Assembly: GCF_001544915.2 (NCBI RefSeq)
Contig: NZ_FCOE02000026.1
Coordinates: 1 to 64,000, forward strand
Source of the DNA: Caballeronia pedi
GTDB taxonomy: Bacteria > Pseudomonadota > Gammaproteobacteria > Burkholderiales > Burkholderiaceae
Length of the DNA: 64,000 bases
Direction: 5' to 3'
In this document: in pieces, positions 25,245-33,937 of the stretch
How positions within the stretch are numbered: the first letter of the stretch is position 1
How the letters are laid out: every line of letters begins with the position of its first letter
The notes under the pieces: model-generated
Told to the model about the DNA's origin: nothing
The model's database searches: none
What the model saw: the letters and a program-made list of their open reading frames with translations, nothing else
Made by a program: the position numbers and the translations under genes

Positions 25245-25300
25245 GTTTCCATCTCCTGCGTGGCTGTTTCATGTCGTCTCATGAATTGCCAATCAATTCA

Positions 25301-25326
25301 TAAGTAACGATCCGTTTCGTTATTTA
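25301..25326. promoter_or_regulatory. Putative TetR operator A, upstream of SDR-DUF993-isomerase operon
   Basis: The 26-bp dyad consists of TAAGTAACGA, six spacer bases, and TCGTTATTTA; 9 of 10 arm positions pair. It lies 57 bp upstream of the SDR start, between that operon and the tetR gene. A second copy with the identical left arm and the same spacing lies at 26257-26282 before the CoA-transferase gene. Control of both by the TetR protein encoded between them is the natural reading. Confidence 0.72.
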
Positions 25327-25421
25327 ATACCGGTCGAGACACGCTGTCAAAAAAGGGTTTTCCCCTATGAAACGGAAAACCCTTGCGCGATGGAGCTAGA
25401 GGAGAGAGGCGCGCGCCGCGA

Positions 25422-26117
25422 TCAGCTTGGGCGCAGGAGGCTGAACACCGTCTCGAGGTTGAAGTCGAGACGTTTCTGAAGCGCTTCCTTCGAGACGAAA
25501 TCGAAGCCGAAGATGACCTCGCCGGTGAAGCGGTTGGTCAGATAGTAGTAACCCAGCGCGGCGATGGTCAGGTGCAACTGGCTTGCATCGACGCCCGCCT
25601 TGAAGTCGCCGGATGCGACACCGCGCTCGAGAATATGCTGCAGCATGTTGACGAAGCCCCGATGCAGCTCGCCGAACCGCCTCGACTTCCTGACATGCCG
25701 GGCCCGGTGCAGATTTTCGCTGTTGACGAGCGACATGAATTCCGGGTTCTTCAGGTAATAGTTCCAGGTGAACGTCACGTAGGCCCGGATCGCTTCGACC
25801 GGCGTGAGTTTATCGAGGCCGAGCGATCTTTCCTCGGTCCGGATGTCCGTCCACATTTCCTCGAGGACGGTCTGGAACAGCTCTTCCTTTCCCTTGAAGT
25901 ACTCGTAGATCATCCGCTTGTTGACGCCGGCCTTCTCGGCGATCGTCTCGATGCGGGCGCCGCCCAGTCCGACCTTCGCGAACTCTGCCTTGGCGGCCGA
26001 GAGGATCTTGGCTTGCGTCTGGATCGGATCGCGCAGCCGCTTGGCGCGCGCGGGCTTCTCGACAGCGCGTACTTCGCCGCCCGGTTCGACTGGGGTCTGC
26101 ATATTCGTGGGTCGCAT
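25422..26117 (-). CDS. TetR-family transcriptional regulator
   Basis: This 231-residue regulator has the TetR N-terminal domain: AKILSAAKAEFAKVGLGGAR, then IETIAEKAGVNKRMIYEYFK with the HTH, and GKEELFQTVLEEMW. The C-terminal helical ligand domain contains FTWNYYLKNPEFMSLVNSEN. The N-terminus before residue 20 is poorly supported; ATG 26102 is an alternative start, and neither has a clear ribosome site. It lies between two divergent catabolic arms and is transcribed in the direction of the SDR arm. The twin dyads at 25301 and 26257 are its likely operators. The inducer is probably an acyl-CoA or acid of the pathway, which is inference. Confidence 0.9.
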   Translation of the reverse strand: MRPTNMQTPVEPGGEVRAVEKPARAKRLRDPIQTQAKILSAAKAEFAKVGLGGARIETIAEKAGVNKRMIYEYFKGKEELFQTVLEEMWTDIRTEERSLGLDKLTPVEAIRAYVTFTWNYYLKNPEFMSLVNSENLHRARHVRKSRRFGELHRGFVNMLQHILERGVASGDFKAGVDASQLHLTIAALGYYYLTNRFTGEVIFGFDFVSKEALQKRLDFNLETVFSLLRPS

Positions 26118-26256
26118 CCAAAGTTAAACGGTAACTGACAACGCCATCGCGTCGCAATCGTGGCGTACGAGCGGCTTTGCGCGCACCCATCATCGTAAAC
26201 CCGATTTCGCGTGCTGCTCTCTTGAACGTCGCTTCCGGCTGTGCCACCATGCAACG

Positions 26257-26282
26257 TAAGTAACGATACGGTTCGGTACTAA
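26257..26282. promoter_or_regulatory. Putative TetR operator B, between tetR and the CoA-transferase gene
   Basis: TAAGTAACGA, six spacer bases and TCGGTACTAA form a dyad in which 8 of 10 right-arm bases match the reverse complement of the left arm. The left arm is identical to operator A at 25301. It ends 25 bp before the CoA-transferase ATG and stands 139 bp upstream of the tetR start, so it could regulate both divergent genes. Confidence 0.7.
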
Positions 26283-26307
26283 GTAATTTTCAGGATCTGG
26301 AGGCGTT

Positions 26308-27816
26308 GTGAAAAAGTGGACCAGTGCAGAAGCCGTTGCGGCTTCGATCTTCGACGGTGCGACGATCGCCATCACCGGCTCGGGCGGCGGGCTGCTCGAA
26401 CCGGACGCCATCCTCGCGGCCATCGAAGCGCGGTTTCTCGAAACCGGCCATCCGCGCAATCTGACGGTCGTTCATGCGCTGGGCGTGGGCGACGGGCAGG
26501 GCAGCGGCCTCGGCCGGTTCGCTCACGCCGGGATGGTCAGGCGCGTGATCGGCGGTCACTGGGTCTGGTCATCGGCGATGCAGAAGCTGGCCGAATGCGG
26601 CGCGATCGAGGGCTACAGCTTTCCGGGCGGCGTGATCGCGACCTTGTTCCGCGAAATCGGCGCGGGCCGGCCGGGCGTGATTACGCGTGTCGGACTGAGA
26701 ACCTTCGTCGATCCGCGTCTCGCCGGCGGCAAGCTGAACGACGTCACCACCGAAGATCTCGTCGAGCTGATCGACATCGACGGCAAGGAATTCCTGCGCT
26801 ACAAGCCCTTCAAGATCGACTTCTCGATCGTCATGGCGTCGTCCGCCGACGACAAGGGCAACCTATCGACCCGTCACGAACCGGCGGACCTCGACATCTA
26901 CGCCGTCGCGCTGGCCGCGCACAACAGCGGCGGCAAGGTCATCGCGCAGGTCAAATCGAGGCCGCGTTCACACGTGCCTGCCCGTCTGGTTCGTGTACCT
27001 GGCGTGATGGTCGATTTCACTGTCGAGACGCCGGCTCAACGCCAGTGCCAGATCAGCGAGTACGACGCCACGTTGAGCGGCGAAGCGCTCGGCGCGACCC
27101 CCGACATCGAAATGCCCGATGGCATGCGCCTCATCGTGGCCGAGCGCGCTGCGCAGGAGCTCGGCATCGATCAATCCGTGAACTTCGGCTTCGGCTTTCC
27201 GGGCGCGATCCCGGCCGTTCTGGCTTCGCAAGGTCGCGGCGACGAGTACTGGGGTTCCGTCGAACAGGGCATCCACCGCGGCGTGATGCTCGACGGCTCG
27301 ATGTTCGGCGCCGCGCGCAACGCCGACGCCATCATGCCGAGCGTCGATCAGTTCGACTGGTACAGCGGCGGCGGTATCGACGTGACTTTTCTCGGCATGG
27401 GCGAATTCGACGAAGAAGGCAACGTGAACGTGTCGAAGCTCGGCTCCACGGTCGTCGGCCCGGGCGGATTCATGGATATCGCACAGGGCGCGAAAAAGCT
27501 GGTGTTTTGCGGCGCATTCGAGGCCAAGGGATTGCGCGTGGAACGCAAGGGCGACACGCTCGAGATTCTCTCGCCGGGCTCGGTGCCGAAGGCCGTGAAA
27601 AAGGTGCGGCACGTGACGTTCAGCGGCGTGCAGGCGCGGCTGGACGGAAAGGAAGTGTTCTATATCACCGAGCGCGCGGTGTTCAGGCTCGATGCGCTCG
27701 GCGTGTGCCTCGTCGAAGTGGCGAAGGGCGTCGACCTGCACCGCGATGTGCTCGCGCGCATGGAGTTCACGCCGCTCATCGACGAGCGCCTGCTCGAAGC
27801 CGCTGCGGCTCACTAA
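26308..27816 (+). CDS. Family I CoA-transferase (YdiF/propionate or acetoacetate type)
   Basis: This 502-residue protein is a fused alpha-beta family I CoA-transferase, cytosolic enzymes that transfer CoA from acetyl- or succinyl-CoA to short carboxylic acids through a glutamyl-CoA thioester. The alpha half has GATIAITGSGGGLLEPDAIL and VGLRTFVDPRLAGGKLNDVT. The beta half has QSVNFGFGFPGAIP, then WGSVEQGIHRGVMLDGSMFG, where the Glu before Gln-Gly is the expected nucleophile, and STVVGPGGFMDIAQGAK. GGAGG is nine bases before ATG 26308. It heads the plus-strand arm of the TetR regulon with an enoyl-CoA hydratase and a transporter. The acid substrate is not known. Confidence 0.92.
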   Translation: MKKWTSAEAVAASIFDGATIAITGSGGGLLEPDAILAAIEARFLETGHPRNLTVVHALGVGDGQGSGLGRFAHAGMVRRVIGGHWVWSSAMQKLAECGAIEGYSFPGGVIATLFREIGAGRPGVITRVGLRTFVDPRLAGGKLNDVTTEDLVELIDIDGKEFLRYKPFKIDFSIVMASSADDKGNLSTRHEPADLDIYAVALAAHNSGGKVIAQVKSRPRSHVPARLVRVPGVMVDFTVETPAQRQCQISEYDATLSGEALGATPDIEMPDGMRLIVAERAAQELGIDQSVNFGFGFPGAIPAVLASQGRGDEYWGSVEQGIHRGVMLDGSMFGAARNADAIMPSVDQFDWYSGGGIDVTFLGMGEFDEEGNVNVSKLGSTVVGPGGFMDIAQGAKKLVFCGAFEAKGLRVERKGDTLEILSPGSVPKAVKKVRHVTFSGVQARLDGKEVFYITERAVFRLDALGVCLVEVAKGVDLHRDVLARMEFTPLIDERLLEAAAAH

Positions 27817-27830
27817 CGAAGAGGTTTTCC

Positions 27831-28601
27831 ATGTCCGACACCGACATTCTTTACGAAGCCAAAGGCAGCATCGCCACGATTACGCTCAACCGCGTATCGC
27901 GTCACAACGCGTTGACGTTGCAGATGCTGGATGACATCGAACGCGCCGTGACGGACGTCGAGCGCAACGATGAAATCCGCGTGCTGAAGATCGAAACCGC
28001 GAGTGCGCGCTTCTTTTGCAGCGGCGCGGATATCAACGAGTGGGGCGATATCGATCCGCAGAAGATGGGCACCCGCTTCATTCGCGAAGGCAACCGCGTG
28101 TTCCGTCGCATTGCCGAACTCGACAAACCGACCATCGCCGTGCTTTCCGCCAGCGCGCTTGGCGGCGGATTCGAACTCGCGCTGACGTGCGATTTCCGCT
28201 ACGCAAGCACGCAGGCAAAGGTCGGCTTTCCTGAGGCGTCGGTGGGCGCCATCCCCGGATGGATGGGCTGCTCGCGGCTTTCCGAACTCGTCGGCGCGAC
28301 GCGCACGCGCGAGTTGATCCTTCTCGGTGAACCGATCTCCGCCGAAACCGCCGTTGCGTGGGGCGTGATCAACGAGGCCGTCGAAGCGGATCAGTTGCGC
28401 AGCCGTGTCGACGCCGTCTGCGAAACGCTCATCAAGCGATCCAGGACGTCGCTGTCAGTCGCAAAGCGGCTCGTGCGCATGATGGAGACCGGCCAGCACG
28501 AATACGCGCACGAACTCGCCGCATCGGTGTGCAAGGCGTCGCCCGATGCAATCGAAGGCGTGGCGGCATTCCGCGAGAAGCGCCACGCATCGTTCCGGTA
28601 A
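27831..28601 (+). CDS. Enoyl-CoA hydratase/isomerase (crotonase family)
   Basis: This 256-residue crotonase-fold protein has the first oxyanion segment SARFFCSGADINEWGD and the second in LSASALGGGFELALTCDFR, then KVGFPEASVGAIPGWMGCSR carrying the Glu normally used in hydration. The start ATG 27831 has GAAGAGG upstream and follows the CoA-transferase by 14 bp. It would hydrate the enoyl-CoA produced after CoA transfer, or catalyse an isomerisation or decarboxylation as other crotonases do. The second catalytic Glu is not obvious from sequence alone, so hydratase activity is probable rather than certain. Confidence 0.9.
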   Translation: MSDTDILYEAKGSIATITLNRVSRHNALTLQMLDDIERAVTDVERNDEIRVLKIETASARFFCSGADINEWGDIDPQKMGTRFIREGNRVFRRIAELDKPTIAVLSASALGGGFELALTCDFRYASTQAKVGFPEASVGAIPGWMGCSRLSELVGATRTRELILLGEPISAETAVAWGVINEAVEADQLRSRVDAVCETLIKRSRTSLSVAKRLVRMMETGQHEYAHELAASVCKASPDAIEGVAAFREKRHASFR

Positions 28602-28611
28602 ATCTCAAGCC

Positions 28612-28634
28612 GCATCAGCGCATCAGCGCATCAG
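28612..28634 (+). repeat. Short tandem repeat, GCATCAGC x ~3
   Basis: Three tandem copies of GCATCAGC (the last lacking its final base) fill most of the 58-bp gap between the enoyl-CoA hydratase and the MFS gene. Copy-number change here would alter spacing but no reading frame. It may be neutral. Confidence 0.75.
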
Positions 28635-28659
28635 GCATCTCAGGAGACAGGAGTCGCTC

Positions 28660-29958
28660 ATGGACCGTACAGCTATCCGGTGGCGCATCTGCGCGCTGCT
28701 TTTCTTCGCAACCACGATCAATTACCTCGACCGTCAGGTGTTGGGACTGCTCAAGCCCGAGCTTGCCGTTACGTTCAACTGGACCGAGACACAATACGGC
28801 TACATCGTCATGGTGTTCACGGCGTGTTATGCAATCGGCATGGTGTTGTCCGGCAAGATGGTCGACAAGTTCGGCGTCAAGATCGGCTACGGCGTGTGCG
28901 TGCTGGTGTGGAGCATCGCCGCGTGCGGCCATGCGCTCGTGCGCAGCACGATGGGCTTCGGCGTCATGCGCGCGCTGCTCGGCATCTCTGAGTCGGGCAG
29001 TTTTCCTTGCGCGGTGAAGAGCGTGTCGGAGTGGTTCCCGCGCAGGGAGCAGGCGCTCGCGGTAGGTATTCTGACCTCCGGTACCAGTATCGGCGCGGTG
29101 GCGGCGCCGGCGACCGTGCCCTGGCTGGCCGCAACATATGGCTGGGAGGCTGCGTTCTTCGTCACGGGACTGACGGGCTTCATCTGGCTGGGCTTCTGGT
29201 ACTTCATGTATCAGGTGCCGGCGAAGCACGCGAAAGTCAACGAGGCCGAATTCGCCTACATCAGCGAAGATTCGGCGCCCGCCCCCGCGACGCAAAAGGT
29301 GAGCTGGTTCACCTTGCTCAAGCTGCGTCCGACGTGGGCATTCTTCGCGGGCAAGCTTCTGACCGACCCGATCTGGTGGTTCATGCTCTTCTGGCTCCCG
29401 TCGTACTTCAATTCGCGCTTCCACCTCGATCTGAAGAACCTCGGTCTGCCGCTGGTGATCGTGTACGTCTCGACATCGATCGGCAGCATCGGCGGTGGTT
29501 TCATCTCGTCGAGGCTGATTCAGCGCGGCTGGTCCGTGACGAAGGCGCGGCAAACCACCATGCTGATCTTCGCCTTCCTGGTGATGCCGATCGCGTTCTC
29601 GCCGTTCATCGAGAACATGTGGGCGATGGTCGGCCTTCTGAGCCTGGCGGCGGCTTCGCATCAGGCGTGGTCGGCGAATCTCTTCACGACCGCATCCGAC
29701 ATGTTCCCGAAGGCGGCGGTCGGTTCGGTGGTCGGGATCGGCGGCCTGGCCGGTGCGCTGGGCGCGACGCTGTTTCCGCTCGTCGTCGGCGCGGTGCTCG
29801 ACCATTTCAAGGTGCTCGGTCACATCGACGCCGGCTACAACGTGCTGTTCGTCGTCTGCGGTTCGGCTTATCTCCTCGCATGGATCGTGATGCGCGTCAT
29901 CCGCTCGTCGAGCAAGCCCGTCGATATCGCGCAACTTGCGCCGGCCGCGCACGGTTGA
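28660..29958 (+). CDS. MFS transporter, ACS family, ExuT/hexuronate-like
   Basis: This 432-residue inner-membrane porter has about twelve membrane segments. It opens with RICALLFFATTINYLDRQVL, the characteristic first segment of hexuronate/glucarate/galactonate-type ACS porters, then GKMVDKFGVKIGYG in loop 2-3 and ESGSFPCAVKSVSEWFPRRE. AGGAGACAGGAG precedes ATG 28660. As the last gene of the TetR-controlled plus-strand arm it probably imports the substrate of the DUF993/CoA-transferase pathway. The family bias points to a sugar acid, which would also suit the isomerase and SDR of the other arm. This is inference. Confidence 0.9.
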   Translation: MDRTAIRWRICALLFFATTINYLDRQVLGLLKPELAVTFNWTETQYGYIVMVFTACYAIGMVLSGKMVDKFGVKIGYGVCVLVWSIAACGHALVRSTMGFGVMRALLGISESGSFPCAVKSVSEWFPRREQALAVGILTSGTSIGAVAAPATVPWLAATYGWEAAFFVTGLTGFIWLGFWYFMYQVPAKHAKVNEAEFAYISEDSAPAPATQKVSWFTLLKLRPTWAFFAGKLLTDPIWWFMLFWLPSYFNSRFHLDLKNLGLPLVIVYVSTSIGSIGGGFISSRLIQRGWSVTKARQTTMLIFAFLVMPIAFSPFIENMWAMVGLLSLAAASHQAWSANLFTTASDMFPKAAVGSVVGIGGLAGALGATLFPLVVGAVLDHFKVLGHIDAGYNVLFVVCGSAYLLAWIVMRVIRSSSKPVDIAQLAPAAHG

Positions 29959-29960
29959 AA

Positions 29961-30710
29961 TCAGTCGGCCCTATGCCAGCGACCCGATTCCGGGCACACG
30001 GCAACTGGCGACCCGTTCAACCACACTTGCTCGTCGTCCAGTCGCTGCGCGGTCGAACGGGCAACGTCGAAGTCCACTTCGAGTAGCTGCCCAACCCGGA
30101 CGTCTTCGATGGGAAGCTCCCAGCTCAGGAATATCTGGATGCAGTCCTGATCCGGCGCGAAATCGGCCTCATTGAAATTGTCACGGTGGCGCTGAATCAC
30201 ACCATGAGGCTGACCAGTATCGAATAGGAGGGCTGTTCCGCGGGTCAGCGGAATGCGAAGTCCCGTGGCGGGAAAATGCACGTCCAGGCCACGGTCCTCG
30301 CTCAGGAAGAGATTGCAGAAGGCCTTGCCGCCATATTGCGCGGCGTCATGGTGATAGCGCGCGCCGCGACACGCCATCAGCGCGACGTCGCTGCCGGCGA
30401 GCACGCCGTTCAGTCCAAGCGCGCCTGTCCAGTCCGACATCGCCCGCACGCAGCGCGTGTAGTCCAGCCAGCGCATTTGCGTTCGCGCCAGAGGCATTGG
30501 CTCGACATCGCCGGGTTCGAGAACGAGCCGCGACGAGGTCTCTCTTTGCCAGTCCGCAAGCACGCGTGCAGAGGGCGCAGGCACGTCGAGCGTGTCTGAG
30601 AGAACCACGTCGCTTACGCTTCGACTGCGGATCGCGTCGCCGCTCCAGAAAAAGGAAGTCAGCATGTCTCGCATGCGATGCTTTCGATGGGGAAAATTTG
30701 TCTGCGCCAT
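29961..30710 (-). CDS. Uncharacterised protein, possible 2-oxoglutarate/Fe(II)-type oxygenase
   Basis: This 249-residue protein is of no recognised named family. Its centre reads CRGARYHHDAAQYGG, then FCNLFLSEDRGLDVHFPATG and GTALLFDTGQPHGVIQR, which fits the HxD...H facial triad of a double-stranded beta-helix iron oxygenase, with His-x-Asp at about 117-119 and the distal His about 53 residues later. The C-terminal part has a strand pattern around CIQIFLSWELPIEDVRVGQL. No ribosome site precedes ATG 30710, and an internal ATG (MLTSFF...) is possible. It converges with the MFS gene, leaving two bases between stops, and its own 161-bp upstream gap separates it from alanine dehydrogenase. Function is unknown. 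Confidence 0.7.
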   Translation of the reverse strand: MAQTNFPHRKHRMRDMLTSFFWSGDAIRSRSVSDVVLSDTLDVPAPSARVLADWQRETSSRLVLEPGDVEPMPLARTQMRWLDYTRCVRAMSDWTGALGLNGVLAGSDVALMACRGARYHHDAAQYGGKAFCNLFLSEDRGLDVHFPATGLRIPLTRGTALLFDTGQPHGVIQRHRDNFNEADFAPDQDCIQIFLSWELPIEDVRVGQLLEVDFDVARSTAQRLDDEQVWLNGSPVAVCPESGRWHRAD

Positions 30711-30871
30711 TGTAGCGATTCAGACGGAGCGCCCCGGCCAAACCGATAAGATTGGAAACACGATCGTCGCCGCATGAGACGGCGAGACGACCGCGCGGCT
30801 GTCGCCGGCATGGTTTCAGGTATGAAGAAAATCGTCGCAGGCGAAGCGTGACGCGCTCACAGGAGACTGCC

Positions 30872-31990
30872 ATGCGTATCGGTGTGCCGAAGGAAGTGAA
30901 GGTCCATGAGTATCGCGTCGGACTCACGCCGGCGAGCGTGCGGGAACTCACCGCGCGTGGACATCAGGTCGTGGTGCAGGCGCAAGCGGGTGACGCGATC
31001 GGTCTGACCGACGAACAATACCGGCTGGCGGGTGCGGAGATCGCGACGGAAGCCGCGGAAGTGTTCGCTTCTGCCGACATGATCGTCAAGGTCAAGGAAC
31101 CGCAGCCCGCCGAGTGCAAGATGCTGCGACCCGGGCAGATCCTCTATGCGTATCTGCATCTCGCGCCGGACCCGGTCCAGACGAAGGCGCTCGTGGAGTC
31201 CCGCGCGATCTGTATCGCCTATGAGACCATCACCGGACCGGGCGGTGGACTGCCGCTGCTGGCGCCGATGAGCGAAGTCGCCGGACGCATGGCCGTGCAG
31301 GCCGGTGCGCACTTTCTGGAGATCGCCCAGGGCGGGCGCGGCGTCTTGCTTGGGGGCGTGCCTGGCGTGACGCCGGGACACGTCGCCGTGATCGGCGCGG
31401 GTGTGGTGGGCACGAATGCGTTGCAGATGGCGGTCGGCCTCGGCGCGCGCGTCACCGTGCTGGACAAGAACGTCGATCGCCTGCGTCAGCTCGATCTGGT
31501 ATATGGCAATCGGATCACGACCGCGTTTTCCAACGCGCAGAGCATCGAGGATGCCGTGCTCGATGCGGATGTCGTGATCGGCGGCGTGCTGATACCGGGT
31601 GCGTCCGCACCCAAGCTCGTCACCCGGGAGCACGTCGCGGGCATGAGGAAGGGCGCGGTGATGGTCGATGTCGCTATCGATCAGGGCGGCTGCTTCGAGA
31701 CGTCTCATCCGACCACGCATGCCGATCCTGTCTTCTTCATCGATGGGGTCGTGCACTATTGCGTTGCCAACATGCCGGGAGGCGTGGCGCGCACATCGAC
31801 GTTCGCACTGAACCACGCAACCATTGGCCCTGCGATCATGCTGGCGGACAAGGGCTGGAAGCGCGCGATGAAGGACGACGTGCATCTTCGCCGCGGACTC
31901 AACGTCTGCGACGGGAACGTCACGTACAAGGCGGTCGCGCGTGATCGTGGTTATCAATATGTCGATGCGGAGTCTCTGCTTGATGGTTAG
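30872..31990 (+). CDS. ald: Alanine dehydrogenase
   Basis: This 372-residue enzyme has the full length of L-alanine dehydrogenases, hexameric NAD-dependent enzymes that deaminate alanine to pyruvate and ammonia. It begins [20 protein letters not shown], a family signature. The catalytic residues are Lys75 in IVKVKEPQ and His96 in YLHLAPD, and the NAD loop is [19 protein letters not shown]. The C-terminus has [26 protein letters not shown] precedes ATG 30872. It appears monocistronic: a 255-bp gap without a gene follows, holding a short GGCACG/CGTGCC hairpin at 32056-32072. It permits alanine use as carbon or nitrogen source. Confidence 0.96.
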   Translation: MRIGVPKEVKVHEYRVGLTPASVRELTARGHQVVVQAQAGDAIGLTDEQYRLAGAEIATEAAEVFASADMIVKVKEPQPAECKMLRPGQILYAYLHLAPDPVQTKALVESRAICIAYETITGPGGGLPLLAPMSEVAGRMAVQAGAHFLEIAQGGRGVLLGGVPGVTPGHVAVIGAGVVGTNALQMAVGLGARVTVLDKNVDRLRQLDLVYGNRITTAFSNAQSIEDAVLDADVVIGGVLIPGASAPKLVTREHVAGMRKGAVMVDVAIDQGGCFETSHPTTHADPVFFIDGVVHYCVANMPGGVARTSTFALNHATIGPAIMLADKGWKRAMKDDVHLRRGLNVCDGNVTYKAVARDRGYQYVDAESLLDG

Positions 31991-32245
31991 GCTGCGCTGA
32001 ACAATCGCGTCGGATTAGCGACCGGGAGCGTGAGGAACCGGGGCTGGTGCGCTTCGGCACGTACTTCGTGCCGCCGGGTGTTTTCCGGTTGGAACAGCGT
32101 GTGCGTAAGGGAAGGACCTGATCGTTTCGAAAGGCGGCGGCGCATGGTGGCAAATGCTCTTCTGAGGCACGAGTGAATCGACGACGTCCGCCCGCCATGT
32201 GCCCGATGTATCATCCGTCATGTCATTTTCGCCGACTGACCGATC

Positions 32246-33919
32246 ATGCCCGAACACCTTACACAGAGGATCGAGGCGAGAGCGGGAGCCACCGGGTTCC
32301 TCTTCGTTGTCGCGTATGCGGTGCTTTCGTTGGCAACGATCTTGCTGGCGGGCCCCTATGGGTGGGACGACGGCGCCATCACGGTCGCCTATGCGCATAC
32401 ACTGGGGCGGCACGGGATCTTTGCGTTGACGCCGGCTTCGGCATCGGCCGAAGGTACGTCGAGCCTGCTCATGACGGCGCTGCTGGCGTCGGGGCAGTGG
32501 CTGCTGCATCCCGACTTTATCGAGGCGATCAGGGCGGCGCAGTTGCTTTCTTTCATCGCGCTTAGCGCCACGCTGATGCTCGTATGGCGCGCACTTCAAC
32601 CGTTCCTGCCGAGCCCGACGCATCGATTCATCGTGGTGTGCCTGCTGGGTCTGCTGCCAGCCTGCCAGGCCGAGATCGTCAACGGCATGGAAATGACGAT
32701 CTTCGCGTTGCTGCTGCTCGCGTTCGTGCTCTCCTGGCGCGCGCAATCGACGCTCGCCCATGCACTGTTGCCGCTCTTGTTGCTCACTCGCTTCGAGGCG
32801 GCGTTCTATCTGGGTTTCGCGCTTGGCTGGATGGTCGTGTTTTGCCCGCAGGATCGGCCGCGGGCCATTCGGATGTGCGCATGGCTCGTGCTTTGTTTCG
32901 CGATCCTGACGATATGGAGATATTGGTTCTTCGGCGCACTGTTGCCGAATACGATTCTGGCCAAGCTTCAGGCGCCTTACAGCAGGAAGGGCTGGAGCGG
33001 CGTACTGGAAAAGCTGCGCGGGCTCAAGGATTTCCTCTTCGTGAATGCGGCGCTACTGGCCGGCATGTACCTGAGCCGGAAGGGCGGCCAGCAGCGCCGC
33101 CTCGATCCGATGCCTGTACTTCTGATATTCGCCTTCGGCGTATTCGCTTTCGTATCGGGAAGGAACTGGGGCTATACCGGGCGAATGTTCCTGGCGGTGC
33201 TACCCCTTTTCGTCCTTGCTCTCGCGGAACGTTTCGCCAATACGCGTCGGCCACGTGTGTTGCGCGGGCTCTTGCTGTGCCTTTCCGGAACCTTCCTGTT
33301 CAACCTCGCGGTGCTGCGCGAAAACGTCGACACGGTCATCCTCGGTGCGGCGATGCGTGGGGTGCTCCCGTCCGTATTGAATGCCACGGGCGAGCGGGTC
33401 CGAAAACGGGCGTGGGGCGATTTCCCCGGTGACTGGCGGGGCATTACGCCAGCGAACTACGCGATGACGGGCGCTTCGGTCGATCGCCTGCGCGAGCATC
33501 TCGGGCAACCGACGCTCAAGTTCATGACGCCGGACGTCGGTGGTGCGGCATTGTGCTGCCAACGTCTGGACATTCTGGATTCAGGGCTGTTGACCAACCC
33601 GTCGCTGGCGCGTCGCGGGTATGCGGGGCTTGCCGACTATCTGAACAAGGAGCGTCCGGAAGTCATCGAAACGCATGGCTTGTGGAGCAGCGCCAGCGGT
33701 ATATATTCCGTCGCCGGATTCAAGACGAACTATCTGCCCGCGGTTCACGAAGGGACGCTCCTCTGGTTGCGTCAAGACGTCCTGCAGCGTCTGATGGCTG
33801 GCGGCATGGCGGCCGATCCTGTTCCCCCGGAGAAGCTGCTCGATGTTCGTTATCTGGGAGACAGCGCAGACGTTTCCTATCTGATGCGATTTCCTGCCGT
33901 GACGGTGCTCGGTCGGTGA
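32246..33919 (+). CDS. Multi-pass membrane protein, GT-C-like glycosyltransferase
   Basis: This 557-residue protein has about nine to ten hydrophobic segments in its first 360 residues and a soluble C-terminal part. The first external loop holds Asp41-Asp42 in GPYGWDDGAITVAYAH followed by SASAEGTSSLLMTALLA, the arrangement seen in GT-C enzymes that use polyprenyl-phosphate sugars (arabinofuranosyl- and mannosyltransferase-like proteins). LLLLTRFEAAFYLGFALGW and SGRNWGYTGRMFLAVLPL agree with this. The C-terminal domain (GITPANYAMTGASVDRLREH and after) would be periplasmic. No ribosome site is evident before ATG 32246. No cell-envelope genes are next to it, so acceptor and donor are unknown. 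Confidence 0.7.
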   Translation: MPEHLTQRIEARAGATGFLFVVAYAVLSLATILLAGPYGWDDGAITVAYAHTLGRHGIFALTPASASAEGTSSLLMTALLASGQWLLHPDFIEAIRAAQLLSFIALSATLMLVWRALQPFLPSPTHRFIVVCLLGLLPACQAEIVNGMEMTIFALLLLAFVLSWRAQSTLAHALLPLLLLTRFEAAFYLGFALGWMVVFCPQDRPRAIRMCAWLVLCFAILTIWRYWFFGALLPNTILAKLQAPYSRKGWSGVLEKLRGLKDFLFVNAALLAGMYLSRKGGQQRRLDPMPVLLIFAFGVFAFVSGRNWGYTGRMFLAVLPLFVLALAERFANTRRPRVLRGLLLCLSGTFLFNLAVLRENVDTVILGAAMRGVLPSVLNATGERVRKRAWGDFPGDWRGITPANYAMTGASVDRLREHLGQPTLKFMTPDVGGAALCCQRLDILDSGLLTNPSLARRGYAGLADYLNKERPEVIETHGLWSSASGIYSVAGFKTNYLPAVHEGTLLWLRQDVLQRLMAGGMAADPVPPEKLLDVRYLGDSADVSYLMRFPAVTVLGR

Positions 33920-33937
33920 AACTCAAGGAGAATGATT

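Noticed and set aside
26316-27830. N-terminal extension of the enoyl-CoA hydratase frame across the CoA-transferase gene
   Set aside because: The extension is the +2 frame of the CoA-transferase. A ribosome site and ATG at 27831 give a normal-length crotonase.
28615-29952. Long minus-strand frame opposite the ExuT-like MFS gene
   Set aside because: It is composed of Arg, His and Asp-rich sequence without hydrophobic segments or motifs; the plus-strand membrane protein explains the constraint.
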